Source: an uncultured Nioella sp. (lineage in GTDB: Bacteria; Pseudomonadota; Alphaproteobacteria; Rhodobacterales; Rhodobacteraceae). Taken from it: a stretch of DNA of 64,000 nucleotides. A program made the translations under genes and the position numbers. The DNA is taken from positions 158,197-222,196 of the forward strand of contig CANLZL010000006.1 in assembly GCA_947495575.1 (NCBI GenBank), read 5' to 3'. Shown here piece by piece: positions 1-9,282 of this stretch. The number at the start of each line of letters is the position of its first letter. The stretch's first letter is position 1. The notes under the pieces were generated by a model. That model was not told where the DNA came from, ran no database searches, and saw only the letters and a list, made by a program, of their open reading frames with translations.

Positions 1-1044
1 GCTCATTGACAGCTCGCTAAGCCCCTGCAACGGCGGCAGGCCCCAGTCGTTGATCCGGCGATTGAGCGCATTCACGGCATCAGCCTTCGCGCACCCAAAC
101 GCGTCGCTGATCCAGCCAAAAACAGTGTCGAACCTTTCCTCCTTCTGGCCTTCCGCAACTGCTCGCGCCAAATTGACGGCAAGGGACGCTGGCAATAACC
201 GACCGCAGATCACCCCATGTGCAAGCCCCAAACGACCGCCCAAGACGCCCGCAAATCCATGAACGGCGCCCAAACCCGCATTGGCCAGCGCGACACCTCC
301 GTAAAGACTGGTCAGGGCCAAGTCGTCACGCGCTTGACTGTCTTCGCATTGCATCAGGCGCTCCAACGCCCGCAGGCCACGCGGGATTGCATCGCGGCAG
401 AGGTCGTCGGTCAATGGGGTCGAACGGCAGGACAGATAGGGTTCGATCACCTGGACAATGGCGTCCAGGCCAGAGGCCAAGGTGACACCGCGCGGGGAAT
501 TGTCGGTCAGAGCCGGGTCAATCACGGCCAAATCCGCAACCATGCGCGCATCGCGAAGGCTGACCTTTCGACCATGTGCAGGGCTTCCGATCACGGCGTT
601 CTTGGTAACCTCGGCACCGGTCCCTGAAGTTGTTGGAAGGGCAACGAACGGCAATGGATCCGCGTGCAATGGCAGGGCTTTGCCAATCACCTCCAGGTGA
701 TCCATCAATGGGCGTTCTGACGGGATCAGGGCCGCAACTGCCTTGCCGAGGTCGATCACGGCTCCGCCCCCAACCGCGACAACGCAGTCGGCACCGTGGT
801 CCCGCCCGACAGCAATCGCGTGTTCAACATCGTCCACTTGCGGCTCGCCCGAGGCAAAAACAGTTTTCAGATCGCACCCACTAGCGACAAGGGCGTCCGC
901 GAAACGGTCGGTCCACATGACAGACCGCCCCCGAACCAGCAATACACGCTGTCCAAATCCGCAAACCCGTTCGGCCACAAGTGCGGCCGCGCCCCGTTCA
1001 AAAATCACTTCGGTCGGCGTTGCTAATCCGGGATCAAACATCAT
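1..1044 (-). CDS. Iron-containing alcohol dehydrogenase, 3' end outside window
   Basis: The gene reads leftward and runs off the window, so 348 codons are visible and the C-terminus is missing. Family members oxidise alcohols or reduce aldehydes or maleylacetate in the cytosol with NAD(P). Seen: the dinucleotide motif GGGAVIDLGKA near residues 92-102, the PTTSGTGAEVT motif near 137-146, and metal-ligand positions D194, H262 and H276. The second usual ligand, a histidine four residues after the aspartate, is Q198 here. Two ATG codons sit side by side at 1044 and 1041; the first is used, and the ribosome site is weak. A terminator separates it from the glycerol operon upstream, so it is probably transcribed on its own. 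A polyol- or glycerol-related substrate would fit the location but is only inference. Confidence 0.85.
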   Translation of the reverse strand, partial: MMFDPGLATPTEVIFERGAAALVAERVCGFGQRVLLVRGRSVMWTDRFADALVASGCDLKTVFASGEPQVDDVEHAIAVGRDHGADCVVAVGGGAVIDLGKAVAALIPSERPLMDHLEVIGKALPLHADPLPFVALPTTSGTGAEVTKNAVIGSPAHGRKVSLRDARMVADLAVIDPALTDNSPRGVTLASGLDAIVQVIEPYLSCRSTPLTDDLCRDAIPRGLRALERLMQCEDSQARDDLALTSLYGGVALANAGLGAVHGFAGVLGGRLGLAHGVICGRLLPASLAVNLARAVAEGQKEERFDTVFGWISDAFGCAKADAVNALNRRINDWGLPPLQGLSELSMS

Positions 1045-1100
1045 TCCGTCTCTGGCTAGTCCATTGCGGATGACACATATCTCACCGCAACCACGTGTGT

Positions 1101-1145
1101 CCAAAAATAAGGGAGCCGGGACCCTCTGCAAAGAAGGCCCCGGCT
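1101..1145 (-). terminator. Rho-independent terminator of the glp operon
   Basis: Read on the minus strand, AGCCGGGGCC and GGTCCCGGCT form a 10-base-pair stem with one G-U pair and a loop of about 11 bases. It is followed closely by a T-rich stretch (CCCTTATTTTTGG). It lies 44 bases after the glpV stop, so it should end the seven-gene operon before the alcohol dehydrogenase. Confidence 0.75.
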
Positions 1146-1188
1146 TATCGGCCACCATTAGGTAGGCCGACAGGGAGAAGTCAGGCGA

Positions 1189-2898
1189 TCACTGCCAGGA
1201 CTGGATCAGCTCTTCGTAGCTGATGGTCACCGGAGCTTCGTCTTCGTTTTCAAGACGTGCCTGTGGCGAACCGGGCTGAGACAGCCAGTATTCCGGATCG
1301 CTTTCGTCGTTCAGGACCGGACCCAGATCACCTTGGATACCTGCACGTTCCAGACGGGCCAGAACGGCCTCTTGCTGGGCGCAGAGGTTATCCAGAGCTT
1401 CCTGGGCGGACAGAGCACCCGAAGACGCATCACCGATGTTCTGCCACCAGAGCGGAGCCAGACGGGGATAGTCAGGAACATTGGTGCCGGTGGGCGACCA
1501 TGCCAGACGTGCGGGCGAACGATAGAATTCGACCAGACCACCCAGTTCAGGTGCACGATCGGTGAAGCTCTCGTGGTTGATGGTGGATTCGCGGATGAAG
1601 GTCAGACCTTGGTGCGCTTTTTCCACGTCAACGGTCATCGAGGTTACGAACTGAGCATAAAGCCAAGCCGCTTGTGCACGGTCAACCGGGGTGGACTGCA
1701 TCAGGGTCCAGGAACCGGCATCTTGGTAGCCGATTTTCTGGCCTTCACGCCAGTAGGAACCATGCGGGCTGGGCGCCATGCGCCAGCGCGGGGTGCCATC
1801 GTCGTAGAGAACGGCTTCGGCGCCTTCACCAACCATCGCAGCAGTAAATGCGGTGTACCAGAACATCTGCTGAGCGATACCGCCCTGCGAGGGAACCGGA
1901 CCGGATTCACCGAAGTTCATACCAGCAGCTTCGGGTGGAGCGAAGTTGTTCAGCCAATGCGAATAACGATCGATCGCATAAACCGCTGCCGGGCTGTTTG
2001 TTGCCCCACCGCGTGCCACACAGGACCCAACTGGCTGAGAGTTTTCGTTTACACGAATGCCCCATTCGTCAACTGGCAGGCCGTTCGGCTCACCAATGTC
2101 ACCCATGCCAGCCATGGACATCCACGCATCGGTGAAACGCCAACCAAGCGAGGGGTCGCGACGACCGTAATCCATGTGGCCATAAACGGTCTGACCATCA
2201 ATCTCACGACCGGTGAAGAACTCAGCGATATCTTCATAGGCGGACCAGTTTACAGGAACGCCAAGCGGGTAGCCGTATTCAGCCTCGAAATCGGCCATGA
2301 TCGCCGGATCGGTGAACCAGTCATGACGGAACCAGTACAAGTTGGCGAATTGCTGGTCGGGCAGCTGGTAAAGTTCGCCATCGGGACCAGTGGTGAAGCT
2401 CAGGCCAATGAAATCCTCAAGGTTGAGGTTCGGGTTGGTCACGGCCGCGCCGTCGTTCGCCATCCAGTCGGTCAGGCTGCGTGCCTGCTGGTAACGCCAG
2501 TGAGTGCCGATAAGGTCAGAGTCGTTGATATAGGCGTCATAGATGTTTTCGCCGGTCTGCATTTGCGTTTGCAGGCGCTCAACAACGTCACCCTCCGAAA
2601 TCAGGTCATGCGTGACCTGAATGCCGGTGATGGCGGTAAAGGCCGGGGCCAAAACAGTCGCTTCGTAAGTGTGGGTCGCGATGGTCTCAGAAACAACGCG
2701 GATTTCCATGCCTGCATAGGGCTGGGCTGCGTCGACAAACCATTGCATTTCGGCTTCTTGCTCGGCCCGGGTCAGGGCAGAACGCTCGATATGCTCGTCC
2801 AGGAATGCGATGGCCGCATCCATGTCGGCGAAGGCCGGAGCGGACATGAGTCCAACTGCCAGCGCGAACGCAGAGGTTGTTCTTAAGGTCAAGTTCAT
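1189..2898 (-). CDS. glpV: Glycerol ABC transporter substrate-binding protein GlpV
   Basis: Periplasmic binding protein of 569 residues that should capture glycerol for the GlpPQST importer. The first 24 residues are a Sec signal peptide ending SAPAFA. The body resembles family 1 extracellular solute-binding proteins of the long, roughly 570-residue glycerol type described in Rhizobium leguminosarum. I chose the ATG at 2898 because GGGAGG precedes it and the signal peptide starts there; the frame stays open about 230 bases further upstream, but that extension covers the intergenic region and part of glpU. It is the last gene of the operon, preceded by glpU and followed by a terminator. The substrate assignment rests on gene order with glpD, which is strong but indirect. 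Confidence 0.88.
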   Translation of the reverse strand: MNLTLRTTSAFALAVGLMSAPAFADMDAAIAFLDEHIERSALTRAEQEAEMQWFVDAAQPYAGMEIRVVSETIATHTYEATVLAPAFTAITGIQVTHDLISEGDVVERLQTQMQTGENIYDAYINDSDLIGTHWRYQQARSLTDWMANDGAAVTNPNLNLEDFIGLSFTTGPDGELYQLPDQQFANLYWFRHDWFTDPAIMADFEAEYGYPLGVPVNWSAYEDIAEFFTGREIDGQTVYGHMDYGRRDPSLGWRFTDAWMSMAGMGDIGEPNGLPVDEWGIRVNENSQPVGSCVARGGATNSPAAVYAIDRYSHWLNNFAPPEAAGMNFGESGPVPSQGGIAQQMFWYTAFTAAMVGEGAEAVLYDDGTPRWRMAPSPHGSYWREGQKIGYQDAGSWTLMQSTPVDRAQAAWLYAQFVTSMTVDVEKAHQGLTFIRESTINHESFTDRAPELGGLVEFYRSPARLAWSPTGTNVPDYPRLAPLWWQNIGDASSGALSAQEALDNLCAQQEAVLARLERAGIQGDLGPVLNDESDPEYWLSQPGSPQARLENEDEAPVTISYEELIQSWQ

Positions 2899-2989
2899 GG
2901 TTTCCTCCCATATGATAGGAACTTGGTTTCTGTCCGGCGGTCCGATGGGTTCCGACATCCGCGGGCCGCCACTTCGTATTAGTGCCGTG

Positions 2990-3262
2990 TCATGCCCAAC
3001 GGAAAACCGCAGCGGCATAGACCAGGCAGACCACCAGCGCATAAGGCTGCGGTCCGACCTCCAGGCCCAGCCAAGCCAAGTTAATGAAGGCTGATCCCAG
3101 AAGCGTGATGAACAAACGGTCACCACGGGTCGTTTCGAACCGGAGGATGCCCACGCGGGGCGTTTCCGGATATCTGATCGCGAGGAATGTCATGACGGCC
3201 AATATCGAGGCAATCACAGCGAAGAAGATCGCGGTTTCGGTTGTCCAAGCCATCCAAGCCAT
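2990..3262 (-). CDS. glpU: Small membrane protein GlpU (DUF2160)
   Basis: A 90-residue, very hydrophobic protein with one clear membrane segment near residues 8-28 and more hydrophobic stretches from about 50 to 86. It matches the DUF2160 type of small membrane protein found between the permease and binding-protein genes in rhizobial glycerol operons. The start at 3262 is preceded by AAAAGGAG at good spacing. It sits 24 bases after glpQ and 91 bases before glpV, all on one strand. Its biochemical role is unknown; an accessory subunit of the importer is inferred from its fixed position. Confidence 0.8.
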   Translation of the reverse strand: MAWMAWTTETAIFFAVIASILAVMTFLAIRYPETPRVGILRFETTRGDRLFITLLGSAFINLAWLGLEVGPQPYALVVCLVYAAAVFRWA

Positions 3263-3286
3263 TGTAATAACTCCTTTTCTGGCTAT

Positions 3287-4143
3287 TTACACACGACCCA
3301 GGGCGAAACCCTTGGCGATGTAGTTGCGGACGAAATAGATGACGAGCGCGCCGGGAACGATGGTCAGTACACCGGCGGCGGCCAGGACCCCCCAATCGAC
3401 ACCAGCGGCACCCGATGTCCGGGTCATGATGGCCGCAATGGGACGCGCGTCAGAGGCGGTCAATGTACGGCTGAGCAGCAGTTCAACCCAAGAGAACATG
3501 AAGCAGAAGAACGCGGTCACACCGATGCCTGACGCGATGAGCGGCATAAAGATCCGGGTGAAAAAACGGCCAAAGCTGTAGCCGTCAATATAGGCGGTCT
3601 CGTCAATCTCTTTCGGCACACCGCGCATGAACCCTTCAAGGATCCAGACGGCCAGCGGCACGTTAAAGAGACAATGGGCCAGTGCCACAGCGATATGCGT
3701 GTCGAAAAGTTGCACCGAGCTGTAGAGCTGGAAGAACGGCAATGCGAAGACCGCGGGGGGCGACATCCGGTTGGTCAGCAACCAGAAAAACAGGTGCTTG
3801 TCGCCCATGAAGTGATACCTGCTGAAGGCATAAGCCGCAGGCAAGGCCACTGCGATCGAGATCAGCGTATTCAGCGTCACGTAGATGATCGAATTGACAT
3901 AACCCATGTACCAGCTGGGATCGGTCAGGATCGTCACGTAGTTTTGCAGCGTGATATCCTGCGGAAAGATCGAAAATCCGCCTACGATCTCTGAGTTTGT
4001 CTTGAGGCTCATCGTGAGGAGCCAATAAATCGGCACCATCAGGAATATCAGGTAAAGCCCCATCACGAGCGGTTTCTTGTTTTCCATCAGCTTTACTCGG
4101 CTTCGGGGCGCGACATTCACGCCGTTGTCAGAAATTGCCACGC

Positions 4144-4147
<4 letters not shown>
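3287..4147 (-). CDS. glpQ: Glycerol ABC transporter permease GlpQ
   Basis: Inner-membrane permease of 286 residues of the MalG/carbohydrate type (binding-protein-dependent transport system). The first membrane helix begins near residue 28. The EAA loop that docks on the ATPase is visible as DETAYIDGYSFGRFF followed by TRIFMPL near residues 180-202. Its start codon overlaps the glpP stop by four bases (ATGA), showing translational coupling. With GlpP it should form the heterodimeric pore of the importer. The family is certain; the glycerol specificity comes from the neighbouring glpD and the conserved gene order. Confidence 0.88.
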
Positions 4148-5015
<868 letters not shown>

Positions 5016-5019
<4 letters not shown>

Positions 5020-6104
5020 GCTGCGTCCTCCCCTACGGGCGCGACGCGCCAATCGTCTGAATAGATATTGATGCCTGCCGGGTCGAAAGTGACGGACACA
5101 CCGTCTGCTGGAATGGTGGCATCTTCGGCTACAATGGCATCCACATTACTGCCGCCCATATCTAGGCGAACAATCTTGTGACGGCCGACATCCTCAACCC
5201 GGCTGATCCGCGCCGGAAGACCTTCACCGCCTTCGTTGATGCGAACAAATTCGGGGCGAACACCCAGTTCAACTTTGCCTGCCGGATCACCGAAGACGTT
5301 ACCCAAAGCAATCTCCTGACCGGAAATCACGGCACTGGTGTTTTTCACGGTTGCGCCGATCACGTTCATGCCGGGCGAACCGATGAAGTAGCCTACAAAT
5401 GTATGTTCTGGCCGCTCAAATAGCTCTTGCGGTGTACCCATCTGAACGACGCGGCCGTCATACATCACGACAACTTTGTCTGCGAAGGTCAACGCCTCTG
5501 TCTGGTCATGTGTCACGTAGATCATGGTGTGCCCGAACTCGTGGTGCAGCTCTTTCAACTGCGTCCGAAGCTCCCATTTCATATGGGGGTCGATCACCGT
5601 CAGAGGCTCATCAAAGAGCAACGCATTTACGTCTTCGCGCACCATGCCACGCCCAAGCGAGATCTTTTGCTTGGCATCAGCAGTCAGGCCGCGCGCCTTG
5701 CGATCAAGCTCAGCTTCCATCCCGATCATGCGACCGATTTGCTGCACACGCTGCTGAACATAGGCAGCATCGGCCCCGCGATTGCGTAGCGGGAATGCAA
5801 GGTTATCGCGCACCGTCATGGTGTCGTAGACCACGGGAAACTGAAACACCTGCGCGATATTGCGTTCTGCGGTGGGGGCGTCGGTCACATCCTGCTCATT
5901 GAACAGAATGCGACCGCGCGAGGGGCGGAGGAGCCCGGAAATAATGTTGAGCAGTGTGGATTTCCCACAGCCGGAGGAGCCAAGCAGCGCATAGGCCTCT
6001 CCGTCTACCCAATCATGGTTGAGTTCTTTCAGCGCATAGTCATCTTCACCCGTCGGGTTCGGCAGATAAGAATGCGCGAGATTGCTTAATGTGATTTTGG
6101 CCAT
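5016..6104 (-). CDS. glpT: Glycerol ABC transporter ATPase GlpT, degenerate signature motif
   Basis: A 362-residue ATPase with an N-terminal nucleotide-binding domain and a C-terminal MalK-like TOBE/OB region. Walker A (GSSGCGKST, residues 42-50), Walker B (LLFDEP, 162-167) and the switch histidine (H199 in YVTHDQ) are intact. The family signature LSGGQ is replaced by LTADA at 140-144, and the D-loop reads VIDPH. In heterodimeric ABC proteins this leaves the partner's ATP site without a proper signature. It lies 9 bases after glpS, and its stop overlaps the glpP start. This is the Glp importer's GlpT, not the unrelated glycerol-3-phosphate antiporter of the same name. Confidence 0.87.
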
Positions 6105-6113
6105 GACGTCCTC

Positions 6114-7202
6114 TTACGCGGCGTTGGCATAGGAGGCGGGCGCAACAAGCGGCCCATCCTCTGCAAAGACATAAACGTGAGCTGGATCGAGATAGACGCG
6201 CAGTTGGTCGCCAATCTTCAGGTCACGCACACCGTGCACCAGACCCACCCAACGGTCGCCATGATGCGACAGGTGAACAAAGGTCTCTGATCCCGTGATT
6301 TCGGTCACGTTCAGCTTTGCGGTGAATTCCAGCGCGTCGCCGGCATGGCGCTCCAGCTCAAGGTGGTTCGGGCGGAATCCGGCGGTATATGTGCCATCGG
6401 CCAAATTGGCGAGGCTGCCAGTTGCCGGTGCCGCCTGGCCGTCACCAAAGTGAACCCGGTCGCCGGTTTTCTTGATCTCCAGGAAGTTCATTGGCGGGTC
6501 CGAGAAAACTCGCGCCGTCGTGGCGTCGACCGGTGTGCGATAAACCGACGGGGTCAGGCCGAACTGGGTCACACGGCCCTCCCACAATGTGGCGGTGTTG
6601 CCCCCCAATAGCAGGGCTTCCTCTGGTTCTGTCGTCGCATAGACAAAGATCGAACCGGATTCCTCGAAGATTTTTGGGATCTCTGCCCGCAACTCTTCGC
6701 GCAGCTTGTAGTCGAGGTTGGCCAATGGTTCGTCCAACAACACAAGGCCCGCGTTTTTCACAAGCGCCCGCGCCAATGCGCAGCGCTGTTGCTGCCCACC
6801 AGACAATTCAAGAGGCTTACGATCCAGCATTGGCGTCAGCTTCATCAGATCAGCGGTTTTCTTGACCGCTGCATCGATTTCGGCTGCCGACTGGCCCATC
6901 AACCGCATGGGAGATGCAATATTGTCGTAGACGGACATGGATGGGTAGTTGATGAACTGCTGATACACCATCGCGACCTTGCGATCTTGTACCCGCATTC
7001 CGGTGACATCATCACCGTTCCATAGAATCCGCCCGGTATTCGGTACATCCAATCCGGCCATCAGCCGCATCAGCGAGGTCTTGCCCGACGACGTCGGCCC
7101 AAGCAGGACATTCATCGTCCCTTTCTTCAATTCCAGATCAGTGGGGTAGATGTGGGTCTCTGCCCCCACTGCTATCGATACCCCTTCAAGGATCAGACTC
7201 AT
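6114..7202 (-). CDS. glpS: Glycerol ABC transporter ATPase GlpS, H-loop histidine missing
   Basis: A 362-residue ATPase, paralogue and partner of GlpT. Walker A (GPTSSGKT, residues 35-42), the signature LSGGQ (133-137) and Walker B (VLLDEP, with E158) are canonical. The switch region reads VYATTEPEEA, so the usual histidine is T191, and the following Asp-Gln is Glu-Pro. A C-terminal TOBE-like domain follows. Its ATG overlaps the glpD stop by four bases. Together with GlpT the pattern predicts one fully equipped ATP site (GlpT Walker motifs plus GlpS signature) and one degenerate site. Confidence 0.87.
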   Translation of the reverse strand: MSLILEGVSIAVGAETHIYPTDLELKKGTMNVLLGPTSSGKTSLMRLMAGLDVPNTGRILWNGDDVTGMRVQDRKVAMVYQQFINYPSMSVYDNIASPMRLMGQSAAEIDAAVKKTADLMKLTPMLDRKPLELSGGQQQRCALARALVKNAGLVLLDEPLANLDYKLREELRAEIPKIFEESGSIFVYATTEPEEALLLGGNTATLWEGRVTQFGLTPSVYRTPVDATTARVFSDPPMNFLEIKKTGDRVHFGDGQAAPATGSLANLADGTYTAGFRPNHLELERHAGDALEFTAKLNVTEITGSETFVHLSHHGDRWVGLVHGVRDLKIGDQLRVYLDPAHVYVFAEDGPLVAPASYANAA

Positions 7203-8827
7203 CGTCTTCCTCCAACACGTTTGTCTTCTTCTGCAGGTTCGGGGGACACGCCCCTTTGGCCTTGCATCCAGCTCTCCAGGGCCGCGATTTCGTCCGCTGT
7301 CAGACGAAGCCCCAATTTGTTGCGCCGCCAGACGACATCGTCTGCGTGACGGGCAAATTCGTTATCCATCAGCCAAGTGACTTCGCGCGCCGTGAGGGTC
7401 GCGCCAAAGTCTTGGCCAAGGTCGGTTTCGGATGTTGCGCCAGCCAGAACAGCCCATGCGTCGGTGCCATAGGCACGGATCAGGCGTGTGGCCCACCGGT
7501 CTGTCAAAAACGGATGCTCAGAGCGCAGTCGTGCGATCAGGTCGCCCACACCATCAACAGCGAAATCGCCGCCTGGCAGGGCCACACCCGCCGTCCAAGC
7601 CCCTGAAAGCCCCTCAAAGAATGGTGTCAGCTTCTCCATCGCGCCTTCGGCTAGGCGGCGATAGGTTGTGATCTTGCCACCAAACACGTTCAGGATCGGC
7701 GCGCCGCCGTCCGATTGTACCTTTAACGTGTAATCGCGGGTCGCAGCCGTGGCCGAGGATGCGCCATCGTCGTAAAGCGGACGCACGCCGGAATAGGTCC
7801 AGACCACGTCGTCCGTCGAGATGTCATTCTTGAGGTATTGGTTCACAAAGCCGATCAGATAGTCACGCTCTTCCGGAGTGCAGACCGGAGATTTAGACGG
7901 GTCGCTGTGATCCTGGTCTGTCGTGCCAATCAGTGTGAAGTCGGTTTCATAGGGAATGGCAAAGGTGATCCGGCCATCTGTCCCTTGGAAGAAGTAGCAT
8001 TTGTCGTGATCGAACAGGCGGCGGGTCACGATATGGGACCCACGGACAAGGCGCACATCCCCTTGCGAGTTCAGGCCGATCTTTTGATGAATGATGTCAC
8101 CGACCCACGGCCCGCCTGCGTTGACCAACGCTTTTGCGGTCAGCGTTTGAGTTTCGCCGGTTTCAACATTTTCGACTGAAACCTCCCACAGGTCACCAAC
8201 CCGCTTGGCCGAAGTGACTTTTGTGCGCGTCATGACAGTCGCGCCGCGGGCAACGGCATCGCGGGCGTTCAAAACGACAAGACGGGAATCCTCGACCCAG
8301 CAATCGGAATATTCGTAGGCCCGTTCAAACCGGTCCTCTAGCACCGCGCCTTCGGCCGCATTGCGCAGATCGAGGGTCTTGGTGCCAGGCAAAATCTCGC
8401 GCCCACCAAGATTGTCATACATGAAAAGGCCAAGACGGATCAGCCATGCAGGACGACGCCCACGCATCCATGGCATGAAAAAGCTCAGCAATTTCGACGT
8501 GGGCGTCGCACCCTCGAACCGCATGTCTTTGTGGTAAGGAAGTACGAAGCGCATGGGCCAGCTGATATGGGGCATGGCCCGCAGCAACGTTTCGCGTTCA
8601 ATCAGGGCCTCACGGACGAGGCGAAATTCGAAATATTCGAGGTAACGCAGACCGCCGTGAAAGAGCTTCGTCGACGCAGAAGACGTGGCCCAAGCCAGAT
8701 CTTTCATCTCGACCAAAGCGACATTCAAGCCGCGGCCAGAGGCGTCTCGGGCAATCCCGCAGCCATTGATGCCACCACCAATGACCAAAAGATCATACAC
8801 TTGGGTATGTGTCTCGGTTGTGTTCAC
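7199..8827 (-). CDS. glpD: Aerobic glycerol-3-phosphate dehydrogenase GlpD
   Basis: FAD enzyme of 542 residues that oxidises glycerol 3-phosphate to dihydroxyacetone phosphate and passes electrons to quinone at the inner membrane. The FAD-binding motif VIGGGINGCGIARDA lies near residues 13-27, followed by the DLAWATSSASTKLFHGGLRY-type segment typical of GlpD. The start is a GTG at 8827 with a strong AGGGAGG seven bases upstream; the frame is open a further 147 bases but has no ribosome site there. First gene of the operon, overlapping glpS by four bases. It explains what the imported substrate is used for, although no glycerol kinase gene is present in the window. Confidence 0.93.
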   Translation of the reverse strand: MNTTETHTQVYDLLVIGGGINGCGIARDASGRGLNVALVEMKDLAWATSSASTKLFHGGLRYLEYFEFRLVREALIERETLLRAMPHISWPMRFVLPYHKDMRFEGATPTSKLLSFFMPWMRGRRPAWLIRLGLFMYDNLGGREILPGTKTLDLRNAAEGAVLEDRFERAYEYSDCWVEDSRLVVLNARDAVARGATVMTRTKVTSAKRVGDLWEVSVENVETGETQTLTAKALVNAGGPWVGDIIHQKIGLNSQGDVRLVRGSHIVTRRLFDHDKCYFFQGTDGRITFAIPYETDFTLIGTTDQDHSDPSKSPVCTPEERDYLIGFVNQYLKNDISTDDVVWTYSGVRPLYDDGASSATAATRDYTLKVQSDGGAPILNVFGGKITTYRRLAEGAMEKLTPFFEGLSGAWTAGVALPGGDFAVDGVGDLIARLRSEHPFLTDRWATRLIRAYGTDAWAVLAGATSETDLGQDFGATLTAREVTWLMDNEFARHADDVVWRRNKLGLRLTADEIAALESWMQGQRGVSPEPAEEDKRVGGRR

Positions 8828-8965
8828 GATGCCTCCCTCTTGGGCCAGCCTCCACACCGGCCCCAACTCGTCACATGCTTCCCCAAAACGAACATAAAGG
8901 AAACCCCATTTTTTCTTTTTTGCGCGAAATTTGCATGTTTCACTATTTAAGACACTGAATCTATT

Positions 8966-8982
8966 GGTAAACATAATTTACC
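8966..8982. promoter_or_regulatory. Inverted repeat GGTAAA-N5-TTTACC upstream of glpD
   Basis: Perfect six-base arms separated by five bases, 139 bases upstream of the glpD start. The arms equal the inner part of the stronger operator-like repeat at 9209-9230, but the spacing is one base longer. It could be a second, weaker binding site for the same LacI-type regulator or an independent site. Seen as sequence; the function is inferred. Confidence 0.35.
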
Positions 8983-9086
8983 GAACTGATACTATTCTGG
9001 GCGCATTGTAGCCCCAAGATGCAATATTTCATGTTTTTCCCGTGGTTATTTGCGCTTTTTTTCGGTTTTGCTCGACCCCGGTGACT

Positions 9087-9109
9087 CGAAAAATCGGAAA
9101 ACGAAAACG
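9087..9109. promoter_or_regulatory. Tandem CGAAAA repeats, DeoR/GlpR-like operator candidate
   Basis: Three imperfect direct copies of CGAAAA / CGGAAAA / CGAAAACG with a period of 7-8 bases lie about 260 bases upstream of glpD. On the minus strand this is a CGTTTTCGTTTTCC-type array. DeoR-family repressors such as GlpR often bind direct repeats of TTTCG-like sequence. No glpR gene is in the window, so the regulator would be elsewhere. Binding is inferred only. Confidence 0.35.
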
Positions 9110-9208
9110 TATGCAAAACGTCGAGGGTCGACCCCAAAGCCGCCATTTCTGTGCTGCCAATCCCACCCTCTAGGCCTCTAAGCCTGCGATACCTTGCCGA
9201 TTGGGCAG

Positions 9209-9230
9209 TTTGGTAAAACGCTTTACCAAA
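9209..9230. promoter_or_regulatory. LacI-family operator candidate
   Basis: A 22-base near-palindrome with nine-base arms TTTGGTAAA and TTTACCAAA around the centre ACGC, 53 bases upstream of the start of the solute-binding-like gene at 9283. A central CG flanked by A/T-rich arms is the usual form of LacI-family operators, and a LacI-family regulator is encoded 3 kb downstream in the same direction. Autoregulation or control of the 9283-12156 operon by that protein is the simplest reading. Confidence 0.6.
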
Positions 9231-9282
9231 TTCAAATCACCTCTTATAAGAAAATCGAATCTGCAACTCCGGGAGGTTTGAG

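Noticed and set aside
1333..2886. 517-codon open frame on the plus strand
   Set aside because: It is antisense to glpV, whose signal peptide, ribosome site and family match are clear; the plus-strand product has no recognisable motif and no ribosome site.
2899..3126. N-terminal extension of glpV
   Set aside because: It would run back over the intergenic region and into glpU; the ATG at 2898 follows a strong GGGAGG and begins a signal peptide.
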